Shown here: positions 55,788 to 63,948 of the stretch, in pieces
How positions within the stretch are numbered: the first letter of the stretch is position 1
Layout: each line of letters opens with the position of its first letter
NCBI RefSeq assembly: GCF_003860215.1
Contig: NZ_RQYH01000005.1
Location: 43,729-107,728, forward strand
Reading direction: 5' to 3'
DNA: 64,000 nt
Source of the DNA: Desulfovibrio sp. OH1186_COT-070
GTDB taxonomy: Bacteria; Desulfobacterota; Desulfovibrionia; Desulfovibrionales; Desulfovibrionaceae
The notes under the pieces: model-generated
The model's input: the letters and a program-made list of their open reading frames with translations, nothing else
Told to the model about the DNA's origin: nothing
Database searches by the model: none
Position numbers and translations under genes: made by a program

Positions 55788-57138
55788 GGCTTGCGCTTCC
55801 CCGGTGAAAAAGGAGTTTTTGCAGGTCAGAAACCGTGCTTATGCCCCCGTGCTCTCTTTCGGGCTGCACCACAGGGGAAAATCCGAGCCGCCGCGCCTGC
55901 CCAAGGCGAACATGCTGCGCGGTCACAGGACGGATTTGCCCGTTCAGATCCACCTCTCCCCAAAGCACACATTTTTCCGGCAAGGGAATGTCATAATACG
56001 AAGACAGCACGGCTGCCACCAGGGCAAGGTCCAGCCCCGGCTCGGAAAGCCGGATGCCTCCTCCCACCTTGGCATAAATGTCAACCTGGGAAAAATTGAG
56101 TTTGAGCCTTTTTTCCAGCACGGCAAGCAGAAGATGGAGGCGACCGACATCAAAGCCCAGAGCGGCGCGCCTCGGAATGCTCAAAAATGTGCGGGACACC
56201 AGCGCCTGTATCTCGACGGCCAGCGGCCGCTGGCCGTCCACGGCCATGACCACGGCAGCGCCGGAGAGCGATGCATCGCGCTGCCCCAGAAAGAATGTGG
56301 AAGGATCGTCCACTACCTGCATGCCTTGCGCGCCCATATGAAAAACCAGAAGCTCCTCATTGGGGCCGAAGCGGTTCTTGTATACGCGCAAAAGGCGGAA
56401 CATCTGCCTCCTGTCGCCCTCAAGAGAAACAACGGTGTCCACCATATGCTCCAGCAGGCGGGGACCGGCCAGCGTGCCGTCCTTGGTCACATGCCCCACC
56501 AGCACAAGGGTGCAGTTGCTGCGGCGGCAGAGCTCCAGCAAAATTGTCGCTACCGCCCGCACCTGACTGACGTTGCCCGGCAAGCCTTCCGCCTCGGTGC
56601 TGGCAAGGGTCTGCACCGAATCCACGACCAACAGCAGAGGGGCAGAGGCAGAAACAGCCTCAACCACATCTTCGACGCGGGATGTCGCCAGGGCCAGCAG
56701 GCCGGGAGCCTGGATGCGCAGGCGGTCTGCGCGCCCCTTGATCTGCCCCAGAGATTCCTCCCCGCTGACGTAGAGTACAGGGCGCTCTTCGCCCATTTGC
56801 GCGGCGACAAATCCCGCTATTTGCAGAATTAGGGTTGATTTTCCGATGCCCGGCTCACCGCCCACAAGGATAGCGGCACCGGGCACAAGCCCCTTGCCGA
56901 GCACGCGGTCAAGCGCCGCAAGGCCGCTGCCGTAGGGGGTCTGCCCGGCATCAGTGACCGCGGACAGCGCCACGGGACGCCCCGTCACACCACTCCGCGA
57001 TGTTCCGGCAGCGCCCGCCCTGGGCCGCATGGCGGGATGAAGAGTATTCCACTCCCGGCAACCGGGGCACTGCCCCCGCCACTGCATGGTCTGCGCCCCG
57101 CAGGAAGAACAGACATACACTTCCTTCTGTTTTGCCAT
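55756..57138 (-). CDS. radA: DNA repair protein RadA
   Basis: RadA (Sms) is a RecA-like ATPase that helps process recombination intermediates. The 460-residue protein has an N-terminal four-cysteine zinc finger (C10, C13, C24, C27), Walker A GGEPGIGKST (93-102), VLYVSGEESLGQIKGRADRL, LLLVVDSVQTLAS, the RadA-specific KNRFG and a Lon-like C-terminal domain (AVDGQRPLAVEIQALVS). GGGGAG precedes the ATG by about five bases; the MGSS extension is not needed. Its 3' end overlaps the CYTH gene. Confidence 0.96.
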   Translation of the reverse strand: MAKQKEVYVCSSCGAQTMQWRGQCPGCREWNTLHPAMRPRAGAAGTSRSGVTGRPVALSAVTDAGQTPYGSGLAALDRVLGKGLVPGAAILVGGEPGIGKSTLILQIAGFVAAQMGEERPVLYVSGEESLGQIKGRADRLRIQAPGLLALATSRVEDVVEAVSASAPLLLVVDSVQTLASTEAEGLPGNVSQVRAVATILLELCRRSNCTLVLVGHVTKDGTLAGPRLLEHMVDTVVSLEGDRRQMFRLLRVYKNRFGPNEELLVFHMGAQGMQVVDDPSTFFLGQRDASLSGAAVVMAVDGQRPLAVEIQALVSRTFLSIPRRAALGFDVGRLHLLLAVLEKRLKLNFSQVDIYAKVGGGIRLSEPGLDLALVAAVLSSYYDIPLPEKCVLWGEVDLNGQIRPVTAQHVRLGQARRLGFSPVVQPEREHGGISTVSDLQKLLFHRGSASHASGNRKKIS

Positions 57139-57302
57139 GCTGCTCCCCACACTCCCGTGCCGTCAAGAAATACGCTGGCTTCACGATGACAGGCACAACA
57201 TACTCCAAAAATCCCTGTTTGTGGAGTTGGAAAAAGGGCGCTCCGCGCCTGCCCCCAAGGGGGCAACCCGTGCCCTCGTTGCTCTGGAAAAAGTTTTGAT
57301 AT

Positions 57303-57332
57303 AGAAGTCAGTTCACAATTTTTCTGACTTCT
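57303..57332 (+). repeat. Hairpin just upstream of the methyltransferase gene
   Basis: AGAAGTCAG and CTGACTTCT pair perfectly around a 12-base loop, 55 bases before the chosen ATG. It may be a terminator without a T-run, or part of the leader. The other 249 bases between radA and this gene show only a small GCCCCC-AA-GGGGGC hairpin. Confidence 0.4.
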
Positions 57333-57387
57333 TATGCGGACAAACCAGACAAGGCGGTTTGCCGTGAGGCAGCCCCCAGGAAACTCC

Positions 57388-58107
57388 ATGCCGGAAAAGG
57401 ACGAACTCTCCACACTTCTGGATGCCATCAGCACCGAGTTTGACGTGCGCTTCGAGCCGCTTCACGTTGACGGCAAAACACTGCACACCCTTTCCATCTG
57501 CAATATGCAGGAGCATATTGACAAGCTCCTGATCCGGAAAGCCGTGCGCAACCCGCTCAAAGACCTGCCCCTCTGGGGAAAGGTATGGCCAGGCTCCTTT
57601 GTTTTGGGCCGCTTTTTGCGAAAATACGCGCCAGAAGGCAAAACCCTGCTCGAACTCGGGGCAGGCTGCGGCGTTTTGAGCCTGATTGCCGCACAATACG
57701 GCTTTTCGCGCATTGTCCTGACCGATATTGTCAGGGAAGCCCTGCTTTTTGCACGGGCCAACGTCCTGCGCAACGGCCTGCAAGATGTCATTGAAGTGGC
57801 ACAGCTGGACGTTACTGCCCCGGGCAAGAACCCGCGCTATGCCCACGGAGTCGACTGCATTGCCGCCTCGGAACTGCTGTATCTCGACGACCTGCACCGC
57901 CCGCTCATAAAGTTTGTCGAGCGGCACCTCGCTCCTGCGGGAAAAGCCTTTTTCTGCACGGAGTTGACACGGCACAAGCCCGCTTTCGCCAAAATGGCGG
58001 CAAAAAGCTTCAAGGTCACGGAAGGCCGCATAGGCGTCAAAACGCACGATGACGCCGATGGAGAACAGCGGCGCATATATACCGTGCTGATTCTGGAGCG
58101 CGCATGA
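57388..58107 (+). CDS. SAM-dependent methyltransferase (METTL/Nnt1 type)
   Basis: A 239-residue class I methyltransferase. The SAM-binding motif is LLELGAGCGVLSLIAAQYG, followed by IVLTDI and LLYLDDLHRPLIKFVERHLA. It resembles the PF10294 protein-lysine-type methyltransferases, but the substrate is not known. CCAGGAAA lies about six bases before the chosen ATG; an upstream ATG has no ribosome binding site. The last codons overlap the YcaO gene by ATGA, so the two are coupled, which suggests they act on the same target. Confidence 0.85.
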   Translation: MPEKDELSTLLDAISTEFDVRFEPLHVDGKTLHTLSICNMQEHIDKLLIRKAVRNPLKDLPLWGKVWPGSFVLGRFLRKYAPEGKTLLELGAGCGVLSLIAAQYGFSRIVLTDIVREALLFARANVLRNGLQDVIEVAQLDVTAPGKNPRYAHGVDCIAASELLYLDDLHRPLIKFVERHLAPAGKAFFCTELTRHKPAFAKMAAKSFKVTEGRIGVKTHDDADGEQRRIYTVLILERA

Positions 58108-59861
58108 GTGCCCCCCTGCCCCGCATCTCTCTTTCTCCCTGCCCCAAGGCATACACCAGGGATCTGGACAAGGCCGCCGATCCGGCACAAACAGCGGCTC
58201 TGGTGCGCGAGCGTCTGGCAAGCGTCCGGCTGGACATTCTGGCCCGGACGCAACGTGTGGACACCGGAAGGCTGGGAATCCCCGTTTTTCTGAGCGTATG
58301 CGGCGCCGACGCCAGCGCCGTCATGCCCACGCGCAAACAGATGGGCAAAGGGTCTTCCGTGGAGCAGGCAGAAGCGTCAGCCCTTATGGAGCTTATGGAA
58401 CGCTATGCCTTTTTCCACTTCTGGGAGCAGCGCCCCCACATGGTGCGCGCGACCTGGAGCGAGGCGGAAGCGGCCTTCGGCCCTGCCCTGCTTCCCGTGC
58501 GCGACATGCTGCACTCTGTCAACGACTCTCTTTCTTCCCACCAGGCGCGACAAATCCTGGATCTTGTTTCCTGGCATTTTTATCCCGCCACCCGTCTGCC
58601 GGACGGCCAGATTGTCTGGCTGCCGCTGGACTGGTTCAAACTGCTAGGCGAGTTCAACGGAACATCCGCAGGCAATACCACGGAAGAATCCGTTTTTCAG
58701 GGGCTCTGCGAACTTGTGGAGCGCCATGTCTGCTGCCGTGTGGACCGCGAGCGCCTCGCCACGCCGACCATTGACCCCGCCAGTTGTCATGGGGACGATA
58801 CGCTGCGCCGCCTCCTGCACTCCTTTGAAAAGCAGGGGATACACCTGATCCTCAAAGATTTTTCGCTGGATATGCCTCTGCCCACAGTCGCCGCTCTGGC
58901 CTGGGATCCGGCAACCTTTCCCGCCACATCGGAAATCGTCTTCACTGCGGGCACAGCCGCATCACCCGCCAAGGCCGCCATCAGGGCCGTCACCGAGGTG
59001 GCCCAACTGGCGGGCGATTTTTGCACCAATGCCTGTTACGAGGCATCGGGTCTTTCCAAATTCACAGCCCTGGAACAGACCATGTGGCTGCGTCAGGGCC
59101 CCGGCACTGCCCTCCACCTCCTGCCCAGCGTGGAGAATAACGACATACGGGAAGAATTGCTGACGGCACTGCACAGGCTGTCCCCACAAACGCTGTATGT
59201 GGTGGAGACAACGCATCCGGACCTGGGCATCCCCGCGCACTACAGCATCGTCCCCGGCCTGGCATTTCGTGAGCGCGACCGCAATCAGAGCCTCGGGCTT
59301 TTTGTTGGCCGCAAGCTTCTGGAAGAAGCTGCGCCCGAAGACGTGCGCACAGGGCTGGCGACGCTTGCGCGCATCTATCCTGACGCCCATTTTTTGCCGT
59401 TTTTCCACGGCATGCTGGCCCTGCGTACCGGGGCATGGGCAAGCGCCCGCCCCCTTTTTGAAGAGGCTGTGCAGTGTCAGCCCGATTCCGATTCCAGGGC
59501 TTTGGCCTCCTTCTATCTCGGCCATGTTCTGACGCGCGAGGAACGCTGGGCCGAAGCCATCCCTCCGCTTCAAACGGCGACAGAACTGTGCCCTGCAATG
59601 AAGGAATACGGCAACCTTTTGGGGGTCGCCCATTTCAAACAGGGTGACTACGCCGGAGCGGCCCAAATATTTGAAAACGTTTTGCGCGTTGACAAAGGGT
59701 CTGCAACAGACCTGGCAAATCTGGGGCTCTGTGAAAAATTTCTGGGGAAAAACGAAGAGGCGCGCAGGCATCTGCGCGCGGCTCTGGAACTGGATCCGAG
59801 TCTGAACTTTGCCTCCGCACACCTTGCGGAGCTGGAAGGCCTTTCCGGGCGCAGCACATGA
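58104..59861 (+). CDS. YcaO-domain protein with C-terminal TPR repeats
   Basis: YcaO enzymes use ATP to phosphorylate backbone amides, giving azolines, thioamides or amidines; the E. coli YcaO (about the same 586-residue length) assists RimO in ribosomal protein S12 modification. Here GKGSSVEQAEASALMELMER (81-100) and GTSAGNTTEESVFQGLCELV (186-205) are the ATP-binding blocks, closely matching that architecture. The C-terminal part (about 430-585) is TPR-like: ALASFYLGHVLTREERWAEA, EYGNLLGVAHFKQGDYAGAA and NLGLCEKFLGKNEEARRHLR. No TfuA or cyclodehydratase partner is present; a methyltransferase precedes it with an ATGA overlap. The substrate is unknown. Confidence 0.92.
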   Translation: MSAPLPRISLSPCPKAYTRDLDKAADPAQTAALVRERLASVRLDILARTQRVDTGRLGIPVFLSVCGADASAVMPTRKQMGKGSSVEQAEASALMELMERYAFFHFWEQRPHMVRATWSEAEAAFGPALLPVRDMLHSVNDSLSSHQARQILDLVSWHFYPATRLPDGQIVWLPLDWFKLLGEFNGTSAGNTTEESVFQGLCELVERHVCCRVDRERLATPTIDPASCHGDDTLRRLLHSFEKQGIHLILKDFSLDMPLPTVAALAWDPATFPATSEIVFTAGTAASPAKAAIRAVTEVAQLAGDFCTNACYEASGLSKFTALEQTMWLRQGPGTALHLLPSVENNDIREELLTALHRLSPQTLYVVETTHPDLGIPAHYSIVPGLAFRERDRNQSLGLFVGRKLLEEAAPEDVRTGLATLARIYPDAHFLPFFHGMLALRTGAWASARPLFEEAVQCQPDSDSRALASFYLGHVLTREERWAEAIPPLQTATELCPAMKEYGNLLGVAHFKQGDYAGAAQIFENVLRVDKGSATDLANLGLCEKFLGKNEEARRHLRAALELDPSLNFASAHLAELEGLSGRST

Positions 59862-59891
59862 GAGCCGCCCAAAGAACGCCGCAAGCCGGGT

Positions 59892-60659
59892 TCACCCCTC
59901 CCTGCCGGGAAAATGCCCGGCAAGCTTGTTGCGTATCTGTCGGCAGCATCCCATCAGCGCATCGTATTCGTGGCGGAGCAGCTTCGTCCGCCCGAAAAAG
60001 CGCCGCCAGGGCAGGAAGAAATACTCCGGGTTGTCCCCGTGCAGATAATCGATGCGCAGCAGCATGTCGCGGAGGTTGTTCAAAAGAAGTTCCTGCTCCG
60101 CTGCCGTGACGGGGCGTCCCGTTGTGCGCTGCTGCCTGCCGGTTTCCTCGCGGGAAAGGACGCGAACGGCCCTGGCGCATTCGTATGTCATCAAAAGCAC
60201 CGCCTGGGCCAGGTTCAGCGAACTGACGGCACTGTCTGTGGGGATGGACACCAGGCGGTGGCAGTGCGTTATTTCTTCATTGATCAGGCCCCGGTCTTCG
60301 GATCCGAAAACGAGGGAAACCCTGTTTCCTCCTGCCAGCGATGCTGCCACCAGTGACGCCGCCTGTTCCGGAGCAAGCGGCGACTGACGCCAGCCCCCTG
60401 TGCGGGCTGTGGTTCCGATTACCAGAACACTGTGCGCCAGAGCCTGCGGCAAGGTCTGGTACTCAGCCATTCTGTCCAGAAGCGCCTGTCCCTGGGGAGT
60501 TGCCAGAGGCGAGGCTTTTTCCGGATTCCGGTTTTCCGGCATGACAAGACAGAGTGAAGGGCAGCCCATATTGGCGCACGCCCGCGCCGCCATGCCGATA
60601 TTTTCGGGAAAGCGCGTTCTGACCAGCACAACTTCCAGACCGTCCAGCAAGCTGCCCAC
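59892..60659 (-). CDS. trmJ: tRNA (cytidine/uridine-2'-O-)-methyltransferase TrmJ
   Basis: TrmJ is a SPOUT enzyme that 2'-O-methylates nucleotide 32 of tRNAs. The 255-residue protein starts LEVVLVRTRFPENIGMAARA, has LVFGSEDRGLINEEI and IPTDSAVSSLNLAQAVLLMT (the knot), and a C-terminal helical extension. The start is GTG, directly after the stop of the DUF456 gene (no bases between), with GGGGAA upstream. It converges with the YcaO gene. Confidence 0.92.
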   Translation of the reverse strand: MGSLLDGLEVVLVRTRFPENIGMAARACANMGCPSLCLVMPENRNPEKASPLATPQGQALLDRMAEYQTLPQALAHSVLVIGTTARTGGWRQSPLAPEQAASLVAASLAGGNRVSLVFGSEDRGLINEEITHCHRLVSIPTDSAVSSLNLAQAVLLMTYECARAVRVLSREETGRQQRTTGRPVTAAEQELLLNNLRDMLLRIDYLHGDNPEYFFLPWRRFFGRTKLLRHEYDALMGCCRQIRNKLAGHFPGREG

Positions 60660-61259
60660 TCAGCACATTCCCCACGAAAAGACCGAAAAAACAATCTGCG
60701 CGTCTCCGGCATCAGGCCGCGCCAACGGGATTTGCGGCCAGATATGCCTGGCGGCCAGAGCCAGCATCCCTCCCCCTGCTCCGCACTTGCACACTGTTCC
60801 CAGAAATCTTCCGACCATGGCGCCAAAAGCGGCATCCAGCGCCGCGTTAACCGGACGCCCCTTCAGCAGTTCCACCACAAAGCATCCCAGCCATGCGCCA
60901 GCCAGGGCGCCGATGAGCGCCCCCAGCCCAAAAAACAGGGGGGCCAGCAGAATTGCCCCCAGAACCGCCCCAACCATGCCCGCAAAAGTCCCGGCGGAAC
61001 TGGAACCGTAGCGCCGGGCCTTGATGTACTGCAAACCCATTTCCAGGGCTTCGCCTGCCAGGGCAATGCTCACCATCATGACCCAGAACCAGACATCCAT
61101 GGAAACTGCCCCCGGATGGGACGTTTTCCAGAGGGCGACCAGGCCCAGCAAAAACCAGTTGGCAGGCAGCCCGAAAATATTGAGCAGAAGCACAAAACAG
61201 AGAAAGGCAATAAAGGCGCCTGCCACCAGTGAAGCCAGAGGGAAAGGCAAAAAATCCAT
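60660..61259 (-). CDS. DUF456 family membrane protein
   Basis: A 199-residue polytopic membrane protein of the DUF456 (PF04306) type. Hydrophobic segments lie at about 8-30, 33-45, 52-72, and a Gly-rich stretch FAGMVGAVLGAILLAPLFFG and GALIGALAGAWLGCFVVELL at about 92-130. This Gly/Ala repeated pattern is the family signature. No function is known. It lies between paaK and trmJ, with the GTG of trmJ directly after its stop. Confidence 0.85.
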   Translation of the reverse strand: MDFLPFPLASLVAGAFIAFLCFVLLLNIFGLPANWFLLGLVALWKTSHPGAVSMDVWFWVMMVSIALAGEALEMGLQYIKARRYGSSSAGTFAGMVGAVLGAILLAPLFFGLGALIGALAGAWLGCFVVELLKGRPVNAALDAAFGAMVGRFLGTVCKCGAGGGMLALAARHIWPQIPLARPDAGDAQIVFSVFSWGMC

Positions 61260-61273
61260 GAAAAACCCGGTCT

Positions 61274-62572
61274 TCAGTTCTTGTTGCGCATGTCCTGCAG
61301 GCGCACCGCCTTGCCTTCCGCCCGCGGCAGGCTGTTGCTTTCCACAAGTTCGACCTTGGGCGTGACCAGAATTTCATCACGCAGGCGCGCGGCGATGGTG
61401 CGCTGAAGATTTTGCAGAACGCGCATGTCTTCCACAAAGTACTCGTCGCGCACTTCCACCAGAACACGCATGCTGTCGCCCAGACCTTCATTCTCGAGAC
61501 GGATAAGATAGTTCTGCCCCACTTCGGGAAAGGCCATGAGCACCTGCTCCACCTGCATGGGATAGATATTGACCCCCTTGATGATGAACATGTCGTCGGA
61601 ACGCCCCAGAATACGGTCAATACGCCGGTGTTTGCGTCCGCACGGGCAGTCTCCGGGCAGGAATCTGGTAAGATCCCGTGTTCTGTAGCGCAAAATGGGC
61701 ATCCCCTCCCGGCAGAGGCAGGTCATGACCAGTTCTCCCACCTCGCCGTCGGGCACGACTTCTCCGGTATCCGGATTGATGATTTCGGGAATGAAAGCGT
61801 CTTCCCAGATATGCATGCCTTCCTGTGCCAGACACTCAAAGCCCACTCCGGGACCGTTCATTTCTGACAATCCGTACGAGTTATATGCCTTCATGTCAAA
61901 AAGTTCCTCGATGCGGCGGCGGAATTCCTCGGTATAAGGCTCTGCGCCGACCAGCGCGATGCGCAGGGAAAGGTTGCGCGGGTCTTCGCCGCTGCTGCGC
62001 AAGTGCTCTCCCAGAATCAGGGCATAGGAAGGCAGGATATGCGCCACCGTTGTGCGAAAATCCTTGGCCAGCTTGATCTGCCTGCGGGAGTTGCCTGCAC
62101 CAGCAGGGATGGTCAGGCAGCCCAGACGCTCCGCGCCGAAATGGATGCCCAGCCCTCCGGTAAACAGGCCGTAGCCGGACATGTTCTGAAAAACATCGTC
62201 CCGGCGCACCCCTACCATCGCCATGCAGCGGGCCATCAGATCGGCCCAGGAATGTATGTCGTTCTGCGTATGGCAGATCGCCACCGGCGATCCGGTCGTG
62301 CCGCTGGAGCAGTGCATGCGGACAATTTCCGACTGCGGAACGCAGAGCAGCCCGGTGGGATACTGGGAGCGCAGGTCGTTCTTTGTGGTAAAGGGTATGC
62401 GGCGCAGGTCGTCCAGACTACGGACAAAACCGGGGCCCAGACCGGCGGCGTCCAGACGCTGGCGATAAAAGGCGCACTTTCTGGTTTGCTCTACCGTGCT
62501 TTTCAGCCGGAGAGTCTGGATTTCCGCAATATGCTCCCTGCTCCAGGATTCTGCCAGATCAAAAACTTCCAT
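61274..62572 (-). CDS. paaK: Phenylacetate-CoA ligase family enzyme
   Basis: PaaK-type ligases activate aromatic or related acids to CoA thioesters with ATP. The 432-residue protein is of family length, with the P-loop-like SSGTTGSPVAICHTQND starting at residue 89, YNSYGLSEMNGPGVGFEC, ILRYRTRDLTRFLPGDCPCG and the hinge DRILGRSDDMFIIKGVNIYP. Sulfate reducers often carry several such genes, some for indoleacetate or other aryl acids. AAGGAAA precedes the ATG. It is followed by DUF456 (14 bases). Confidence 0.93.
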   Translation of the reverse strand: MEVFDLAESWSREHIAEIQTLRLKSTVEQTRKCAFYRQRLDAAGLGPGFVRSLDDLRRIPFTTKNDLRSQYPTGLLCVPQSEIVRMHCSSGTTGSPVAICHTQNDIHSWADLMARCMAMVGVRRDDVFQNMSGYGLFTGGLGIHFGAERLGCLTIPAGAGNSRRQIKLAKDFRTTVAHILPSYALILGEHLRSSGEDPRNLSLRIALVGAEPYTEEFRRRIEELFDMKAYNSYGLSEMNGPGVGFECLAQEGMHIWEDAFIPEIINPDTGEVVPDGEVGELVMTCLCREGMPILRYRTRDLTRFLPGDCPCGRKHRRIDRILGRSDDMFIIKGVNIYPMQVEQVLMAFPEVGQNYLIRLENEGLGDSMRVLVEVRDEYFVEDMRVLQNLQRTIAARLRDEILVTPKVELVESNSLPRAEGKAVRLQDMRNKN

Positions 62573-62634
62573 AGGGTATTTCCTTGCAGCAATACGATTT
62601 CATATCTGTCCCGCCAGGGGAAAAGCCGCGCGCA

Positions 62635-63711
62635 TTATGGGCAGCGCTCCGTTGCGGCACCCGCACGGGCATGTGCCCATCCCCACAGCAAACCAAAGCA
62701 GCCCGCCAGCATCATGTCGCCGTGCGGGGCCAGAAAATGGCCATGCCCCCGCAAAAGATTGCGCTTTGGCCCTGTTATGTAGGTCGGCACATACCCTCCT
62801 GCCTCTTCACAGTACGGGCCAAAAACCGTCCCATGCCCGCCGCTGGCCTGTACTTCTTCAGTCGGCAGCCAGTGTTTGCGGAACTGGTCAAGATCGTGCA
62901 GAAGCTGCTCAAGAGTGCGCATGCCCGTATGGTGTTCGTACAGTCCCCGCACATGCCCCCTGTACACAAGGGCCGCAATGGTGTGGCCGTTGCCAACGTT
63001 CACGACGGTAATGCCTTCCCGGAAGCTGCGCTCCATCACGGCCGCATCGCACAAGGCTCCCAGCAGCACGCTTGTGCCCGTATCCGCCACAGGGCCTCCG
63101 GTTTTTTCGTGCAGCGCGACCAGGCGCGTTAGCGATACGGGGGGAACAGCGTGAATCCACTTTGTCGGACAGGGAGAAGAAGCAAGCTCTTTCTGCCAGA
63201 AGCACATCCTCCCCTGCCTGTTGCCCTGTGCGTGGAAGCCGTGATCCTGGGCCGCGCCCAGCACCAGATGCGGCAAGGGCAAGCCGGACAGCCGCAGCAA
63301 ATTTGCCCAGAAATCCGGCGCATAGTCCGACAGGCAGACCGGAACGCTTTTTTCCGGGCACTGCGAACAGACCGTGACGCCCATGCCCCGCACCACGTCT
63401 TCATTGTCATGGATGCCGCGCGTTGCCGCAGCGGTGGAAGCAACGGGCAGTCCTGCGGCCAGATGCTCCCTGACAGCCTGCGTAAAGCCTCCTCCCATAT
63501 TGCCGCCGTACAGCCATACGGGGCGCTTCAACAGGGTGAGCTCACGGATGCGCTGTGCTGCCAGCCGCGCCGGAGAAGGCAGGACGAAACGTGGCCAGTT
63601 TTCGCACTCCAACCCCGGTCTGGCCAGGAGGGCGTCTTGGGTCCCGCTGCCGATATCCAGGCACAGCACAGGGCCGACATCGCGCAGAAATTTTTGTGTG
63701 ATTTCGTCCAT
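62635..63711 (-). CDS. DUF1786 protein, ASKHA-like fold
   Basis: A 358-residue protein matching the DUF1786 (PF08735) pattern, sometimes annotated as pyruvate formate-lyase activating-like although it lacks a radical-SAM cluster. The N-terminus LCLDIGSGTQDALL (17-30) has the phosphate-binding shape of actin/hexokinase/Hsp70-type ATPases. TVVNVGNGHTIAALVY near residue 240 and GHGTVFGPYCEEAGGYVPTY follow. Cysteines are few and do not form a cluster motif. The function is unknown. It lies 62 bases before paaK on the same strand, possibly in one operon. Confidence 0.8.
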   Translation of the reverse strand: MDEITQKFLRDVGPVLCLDIGSGTQDALLARPGLECENWPRFVLPSPARLAAQRIRELTLLKRPVWLYGGNMGGGFTQAVREHLAAGLPVASTAAATRGIHDNEDVVRGMGVTVCSQCPEKSVPVCLSDYAPDFWANLLRLSGLPLPHLVLGAAQDHGFHAQGNRQGRMCFWQKELASSPCPTKWIHAVPPVSLTRLVALHEKTGGPVADTGTSVLLGALCDAAVMERSFREGITVVNVGNGHTIAALVYRGHVRGLYEHHTGMRTLEQLLHDLDQFRKHWLPTEEVQASGGHGTVFGPYCEEAGGYVPTYITGPKRNLLRGHGHFLAPHGDMMLAGCFGLLWGWAHARAGAATERCP

Positions 63712-63790
63712 GGCATCGCCTCCACCTGGGCTTTTCGTCTACCCGCATTGCACGGCAAGCGCAAGTTTTGCGGGAGAGCAGAAAAAAATC

Positions 63791-63819
63791 TTGCCAAGCT
63801 GGAGCGGTTGGCTTAAGAT
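63791..63819 (+). promoter_or_regulatory. Sigma-70 promoter of tRNA-Leu
   Basis: TTGCCA (five of six), 17 bases, then TAAGAT (four of six), about ten bases before the 5' end of the tRNA. Spacing and position are right. Confidence 0.65.
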
Positions 63820-63829
63820 TACAAATTGA

Positions 63830-63914
63830 GCCGAGGTGGTGGAACTGGTAGACACGCTATCTTGAGGGGGTAGTGAGGATTCTCGTGCGGGTTCGAGTCC
63901 CGCCCTCGGCACCA
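63830..63914 (+). tRNA. tRNA-Leu (anticodon GAG)
   Basis: The acceptor stem GCCGAGG pairs with CCTCGGC, followed by A and an encoded CCA. The anticodon loop TTGAGGG between CTATC and GGTAG gives anticodon GAG, reading CUC/CUU. A long variable arm and the T-arm GCGGGTTCGAGTCCCGC complete a class II tRNA-Leu. The bases after it are AT-rich. Confidence 0.95.
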
Positions 63915-63925
63915 TGAATATCCAA

Positions 63926-63948
63926 CCAGTTCAATCAGTTATAACTGG
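63926..63948 (+). terminator. Weak hairpin after tRNA-Leu
   Basis: CCAGTT and AACTGG pair around 11 bases, 11 bases after the tRNA, with A rather than T after. It may be the tRNA terminator but is weak. The last 50 bases of the window are AT-rich with a further TGTAAC/GTTACA pair. Confidence 0.35.
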
